This document shows positions 61,163-64,000 of a stretch of DNA of 64,000 nucleotides, piece by piece; within the stretch, counting starts at the first letter, position 1; the number at the start of each line of letters is the position of its first letter. The DNA is from Hoeflea_A sp963921345. Lineage in GTDB: Bacteria; Pseudomonadota; Alphaproteobacteria; Rhizobiales; Rhizobiaceae. Below the pieces are notes generated by a model, which worked only from the letters and a program-made list of their open reading frames with translations, was not told the DNA's origin and did no database searches. The stretch spans positions 868,001 to 932,000 of the forward strand of contig CAWUFE020000002.1 of NCBI GenBank assembly GCA_963921345.3, written 5' to 3'. The position numbers and the translations under genes were made by a program.

Positions 61163-63121
61163 ATGAATGTCGCTGCGAATATTGATCTGAGGACCGAGGC
61201 GAGAGCCCATTTCGATGCCGGTCACTGGAGTGAAGCGGCGACACTGTTCCGCAAGGCAGAGCGCTCGTCTGAACTGACGCCGAACGAAAACGTCTATTTC
61301 GGCGTTGCGCTGACCAATCTCAACGAACTCGACGACGCCCTCATCCGGTTCGATGACGAGGCGCTGGCAAGCCTGTCCATGCGTACGGTCGTGCGCCGCC
61401 GGGCGGTCGTCCCGCAGATACAGAACAAAAACTATCCCGGCGCGGAAGCCGTCCTGAAGCGTCTGCTGGAAGTCGCGCCCGACAACGTGACCAATCTCGG
61501 TTCGCTCGCCACTGTACTGCTGAGCGAGGACAAGAACGACGAGGCAATTGAAGCGCTCACCAGGGCGTATGCACTTGATCCGCAAAGCGCCAAGCTGCGC
61601 AATCGCGTCATCCGCACCTGCTTGCGCACCGGCGACGTCAACGCCGCCTGCCGTTTCGCCCTGCGCGAAAAGGACAAGTGGCACGAGGATCACCGCTTTG
61701 CCCACCTCAGCGCACTTGCCCTGGCGCGGGCCGGCAAGCCGGACCTGGCTCTCGGGGCAGCGGAAGCCATCTATCTCGACCGCGATTGCGATGTCGAAGC
61801 GATGACCACCGCCGCTGAGGTGTTTCTCGCCACCGCCCAACCGAACAGGGCCTTGGAGATCGGTCGCAAAGCCGTTCACCGGAAGCTGGAGACGGCGCGC
61901 ATTCGGTATCTGATGGCACGGGCCTCGCTCAAGCGGGGCGACGATGCCAGCATCGCCATGCACCATCTGCGCAAGTGCCGCACGCTGGAGCCTGATCACC
62001 TGCCGGCGACGGAACTGCTGGCCGACCTGCTCATGCAAGACGGCGATTTCCGATCAGCCGCCGATCATCTGGAGAACGTGTTGCGCCTCGATCCCAAAAG
62101 GGTGACCGCCCGTTTCAAACTGGGCGAAGCAATGCGTTTCCAGCGTCGCAATACGGAGGCAGCTCAGATTCAGGCCGAAGCGTTGGCACAGGAACCCGAA
62201 GCGCACGACTGGAAGCGACGGGCCATCGCCGCCCTGCTGCGCGCCGGCCGTACCGACGAGGCCCAGGCTGCCTTCGACGCCTTTCGCGAAGCCAAGTCAA
62301 AGACCCTGCCGGCCTGTCTGCCGGCCGGCCTCAACGTCCTCTACGACCAGACCGGCAAGGCCGATATCCCGGCTTCCACGCTCGACTGGGCCTGGAAGAT
62401 CTCGCAGGATTTGCCCGGGGACCGGCAATATCTCGACCGCACAGCCTGGGAACGCCTGGCCAAGTGGGGCCATCTGGCCGACCGGCTGATCACCGACTGG
62501 CTGGAGTGCCGACCCGAAGCCGATGGCGAACTGACCGACCTGTTTCGTGGCCTCGACGACGTCGCGGAGCGCCTCGACATGGCGATGGAAGACGGCCGCG
62601 GCATCATCATCGTCACCGCCCATCTGGGACCGATGCATGCCGGCCCGCTGGCATTGCGCAGCCTCGACATCCCGCACAAATGGCTGGGATCGATGCCGCA
62701 CATATCGCCACTGGCGCGCGACGAATCGCTGATTTCACTGAGCGAACGGACCGACACCGACGTGGCAGTCGCCTTCAACTACGCGCTTGCCAGCGGTTTC
62801 GCGGTCATCATGGCGGCGGACGGTTCTCCCGATCCCTCCGCTCCGGCGATGCGGTTCGAAGGGCAGGACATCCCCTATTCGAGGCTGGCCGCGCGCGCCG
62901 CATTCCGCAGTCGGACCGAGGCCTTCTTCGCCATGCCGTTCTGGAAAAACGGCTATATCGAATTCCTGTTCAAGCCGTTGCCCGGCCCGCAGGACGGCGA
63001 AACGCGGGAAGCCTTCGAAGCACGCTGGACCGACGCCTATGTTTCGCATCTGAAGAACGGCCTGGCGCTCGGGCCGGAAAACCTTCGCCTGCGCGGCGGG
63101 ATGTGGAAGAGCGTCCGCTAG
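61163..63121 (+). CDS. TPR protein fused to an LpxL/HtrB-like acyltransferase domain
   Basis: The 652-residue protein has about ten TPR-like repeats over residues 1-400, for example LFRKAERSSELTPNENVYFGVAL. Residues about 470-640 resemble the LPLAT core of LpxL-type lipid A acyltransferases: IIIVTAHLGPMHAGPLALRS, GFAVIMAADGSPDPSAPAMRFEGQDIPYSRLAARAAFRSR, then FFAMPFWKNGYIEFLFK. The usual HX4D or H-x-G nucleophile motif is represented by TAHLGPMHAG. No TM anchor is visible. Fusion of TPRs to such a domain is unusual; the acceptor is unknown. It is convergent with a PMT/ArnT-type glycosyltransferase gene. Confidence 0.72.
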   Translation: MNVAANIDLRTEARAHFDAGHWSEAATLFRKAERSSELTPNENVYFGVALTNLNELDDALIRFDDEALASLSMRTVVRRRAVVPQIQNKNYPGAEAVLKRLLEVAPDNVTNLGSLATVLLSEDKNDEAIEALTRAYALDPQSAKLRNRVIRTCLRTGDVNAACRFALREKDKWHEDHRFAHLSALALARAGKPDLALGAAEAIYLDRDCDVEAMTTAAEVFLATAQPNRALEIGRKAVHRKLETARIRYLMARASLKRGDDASIAMHHLRKCRTLEPDHLPATELLADLLMQDGDFRSAADHLENVLRLDPKRVTARFKLGEAMRFQRRNTEAAQIQAEALAQEPEAHDWKRRAIAALLRAGRTDEAQAAFDAFREAKSKTLPACLPAGLNVLYDQTGKADIPASTLDWAWKISQDLPGDRQYLDRTAWERLAKWGHLADRLITDWLECRPEADGELTDLFRGLDDVAERLDMAMEDGRGIIIVTAHLGPMHAGPLALRSLDIPHKWLGSMPHISPLARDESLISLSERTDTDVAVAFNYALASGFAVIMAADGSPDPSAPAMRFEGQDIPYSRLAARAAFRSRTEAFFAMPFWKNGYIEFLFKPLPGPQDGETREAFEARWTDAYVSHLKNGLALGPENLRLRGGMWKSVR

Positions 63122-63130
63122 CTCAGCTGG

Positions 63131-64000
63131 TCAGAGCTTGTCACGGATCACATGCTCGGTCGGTTCCAACCGCCAAGCTCCGGCTGCACTCAGTCGAGGA
63201 CTGCACGCCGCTGATTTTCCAGGCAACAGCAATATCGCACCGTCATCCACACCCGGAGCGATTCTGACGGCGGCGAGCGGGATTCTTTGTGCTTCGATCG
63301 CCAGCGCCCGCTCATCCGATGACACGAGTACGCGATACTGCGATTCCTCCAGCCAAACCGGTTGCGGTGTGTCGCCGTGGATCAACTGTTGCAAAAGGGC
63401 AGAATCCTGGTCTTTTCTGTCGGCAAGGCCATGGTAGGTAAAGACGTGATTTGCCAGCTCCTTGCCCCCGAAAAATGTCGCGATAGGCATTGCAACCCCC
63501 GCATCATCGAGGCAGGCCTCCAGTGCTGTAAACGGATCGGGACGAAAACGCATGTCATACAGAGCGACGCCGTACATGACAATCACCGGCGCGAGCGCGA
63601 TAGTAAAGATGAGTTTTTGCAGCGGGACCGCGCCCAGCCTGTCGGGCACTCGGGGCAACCACTTGCCGCCAAGCTCGCCGATTGTCGGCATCGGCTGCTG
63701 CAACAGCCGCGCGAGACCGAACCCGCAGACGACGGCAACAGCAGGGAGAAACGGATACATGTAGTGCGTGATCTTCGACGTCATAAACGATATCGCGCCT
63801 ACCGGTACGAGGTACCACACGAACAACGCGGTTATTCGCGGATCTCGTTTTGAAGGGTACTCCCGAACCACAAAAAACAAACCGATCAGGTAGGCCAAAG
63901 CGGCACCGCTCTCAATGACCATTCTGACCGTGGAACGAACGTAGAAACGCCAGGGTTCGAGATGTTCCGGATCGAGATAGTGCGTCAATCGTTCGACGAC
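63131..64000 (-). CDS. ArnT/PMT-type membrane glycosyltransferase, 5' end outside window
   Basis: The C-terminal 290 residues are present; the frame runs into the right edge (V-V-E-R-L-T-H-Y-L). Several TM helices include ITHYMYPFLPAVAVVCGFGLARL, the typical late segment of ArnT/PMT enzymes that use polyprenyl-phosphate sugar donors. The periplasmic C-terminal domain ends VIRDKL. Its position beside the TPR-acyltransferase suggests cell-envelope glycolipid modification. Confidence 0.75.
   Translation of the reverse strand, partial: VVERLTHYLDPEHLEPWRFYVRSTVRMVIESGAALAYLIGLFFVVREYPSKRDPRITALFVWYLVPVGAISFMTSKITHYMYPFLPAVAVVCGFGLARLLQQPMPTIGELGGKWLPRVPDRLGAVPLQKLIFTIALAPVIVMYGVALYDMRFRPDPFTALEACLDDAGVAMPIATFFGGKELANHVFTYHGLADRKDQDSALLQQLIHGDTPQPVWLEESQYRVLVSSDERALAIEAQRIPLAAVRIAPGVDDGAILLLPGKSAACSPRLSAAGAWRLEPTEHVIRDKL

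Overview
The window is about 64 kb of GC-rich, densely coding bacterial DNA. It most resembles a heterotrophic alphaproteobacterium, probably Hyphomicrobiales (Rhizobiales). The evidence is the mix of gene families: a DUF930 protein, CioAB with a DUF2474 subunit, two TRAP carriers, a Liv-type ABC carrier and many LysR/DAO/SDR enzymes. Taxonomy is inferred from gene content only. I saw no rRNA, tRNA, CRISPR array, phage or complete insertion sequence. The content is small-molecule uptake and catabolism, with respiration and ion transport between.

Region 1 (1-11.3 kb). The minus strand has a partial DUF1801 gene, a YafY/WYL regulator, a RidA protein and a frameshifted LysR gene. The LysR gene is divergent from a Rieske oxygenase with the iron-site glutamate of quaternary-amine demethylases. 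A second LysR gene is divergent from a tight operon: a TmpA-like 2OG/Fe(II) dioxygenase, a TmpB-like HD-domain oxygenase, an alkaline-phosphatase-superfamily enzyme and an Ldh_2 dehydrogenase. TmpA and TmpB together turn 2-(trimethylammonio)ethylphosphonate into glycine betaine and phosphate, and the Rieske enzyme could then demethylate betaine. An SDR / phosphotransferase-like / SDR operon follows behind a perfect palindromic operator.

Region 2 (11.3-23.4 kb). Two DAO-type flavin oxidases flank a periplasmic molybdenum hydroxylase operon: a Tat-exported Mo subunit, a 2Fe-2S subunit with one cluster cysteine replaced by serine, and a cysteine-rich diheme cytochrome c. A persulfide-dioxygenase-like MBL hydrolase, a tandem SpoIIAA-like protein, an MFS carrier and an ArsB/SLC13-like carrier follow. 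A 268-bp MITE-like element with 31-bp terminal inverted repeats lies at the end of this region.

Region 3 (23.4-35.3 kb). This holds cioB/cioA with a 47-residue DUF2474 gene, a Ca2+/H+ antiporter, TRAP transporter 1, a TonB-like DUF930 protein, an unknown polytopic membrane protein overlapping a gamma-glutamyltransferase, and a YHS protein.

Region 4 (35.3-44.2 kb). A compact minus-strand operon encodes an acyl-CoA synthetase, a thiolase-fold protein without thiolase catalytic residues, a DUF35-SDR fusion whose SDR half lacks the catalytic tyrosine, and a cyclase-family hydrolase. It ends at a strong terminator. A MarR-like regulator is divergent and TRAP transporter 2 follows. The thiolase/DUF35 pair looks like a side-chain aldolase (Ltp2/DUF35 type), so this may be an uptake-activation-cleavage route for an unknown acid. 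I rate it, with the tmp locus, as the best candidate for undescribed biology.

Region 5 (44.2-64 kb). A cytochrome b561 gene has an in-frame stop and is divergent from an HxlR regulator across a double palindrome. An Asp/Glu racemase family gene, a Pit phosphate carrier, a Nudix hydrolase, a secreted GH9 glycosidase and a VOC protein follow. A Liv-type ABC operon (with LivM and LivG fused) ends in an amidase, and a LuxR regulator, a class V aminotransferase and a GMC oxidoreductase come next. The right edge has a TPR/LpxL-like acyltransferase fusion and a truncated ArnT/PMT-type glycosyltransferase.
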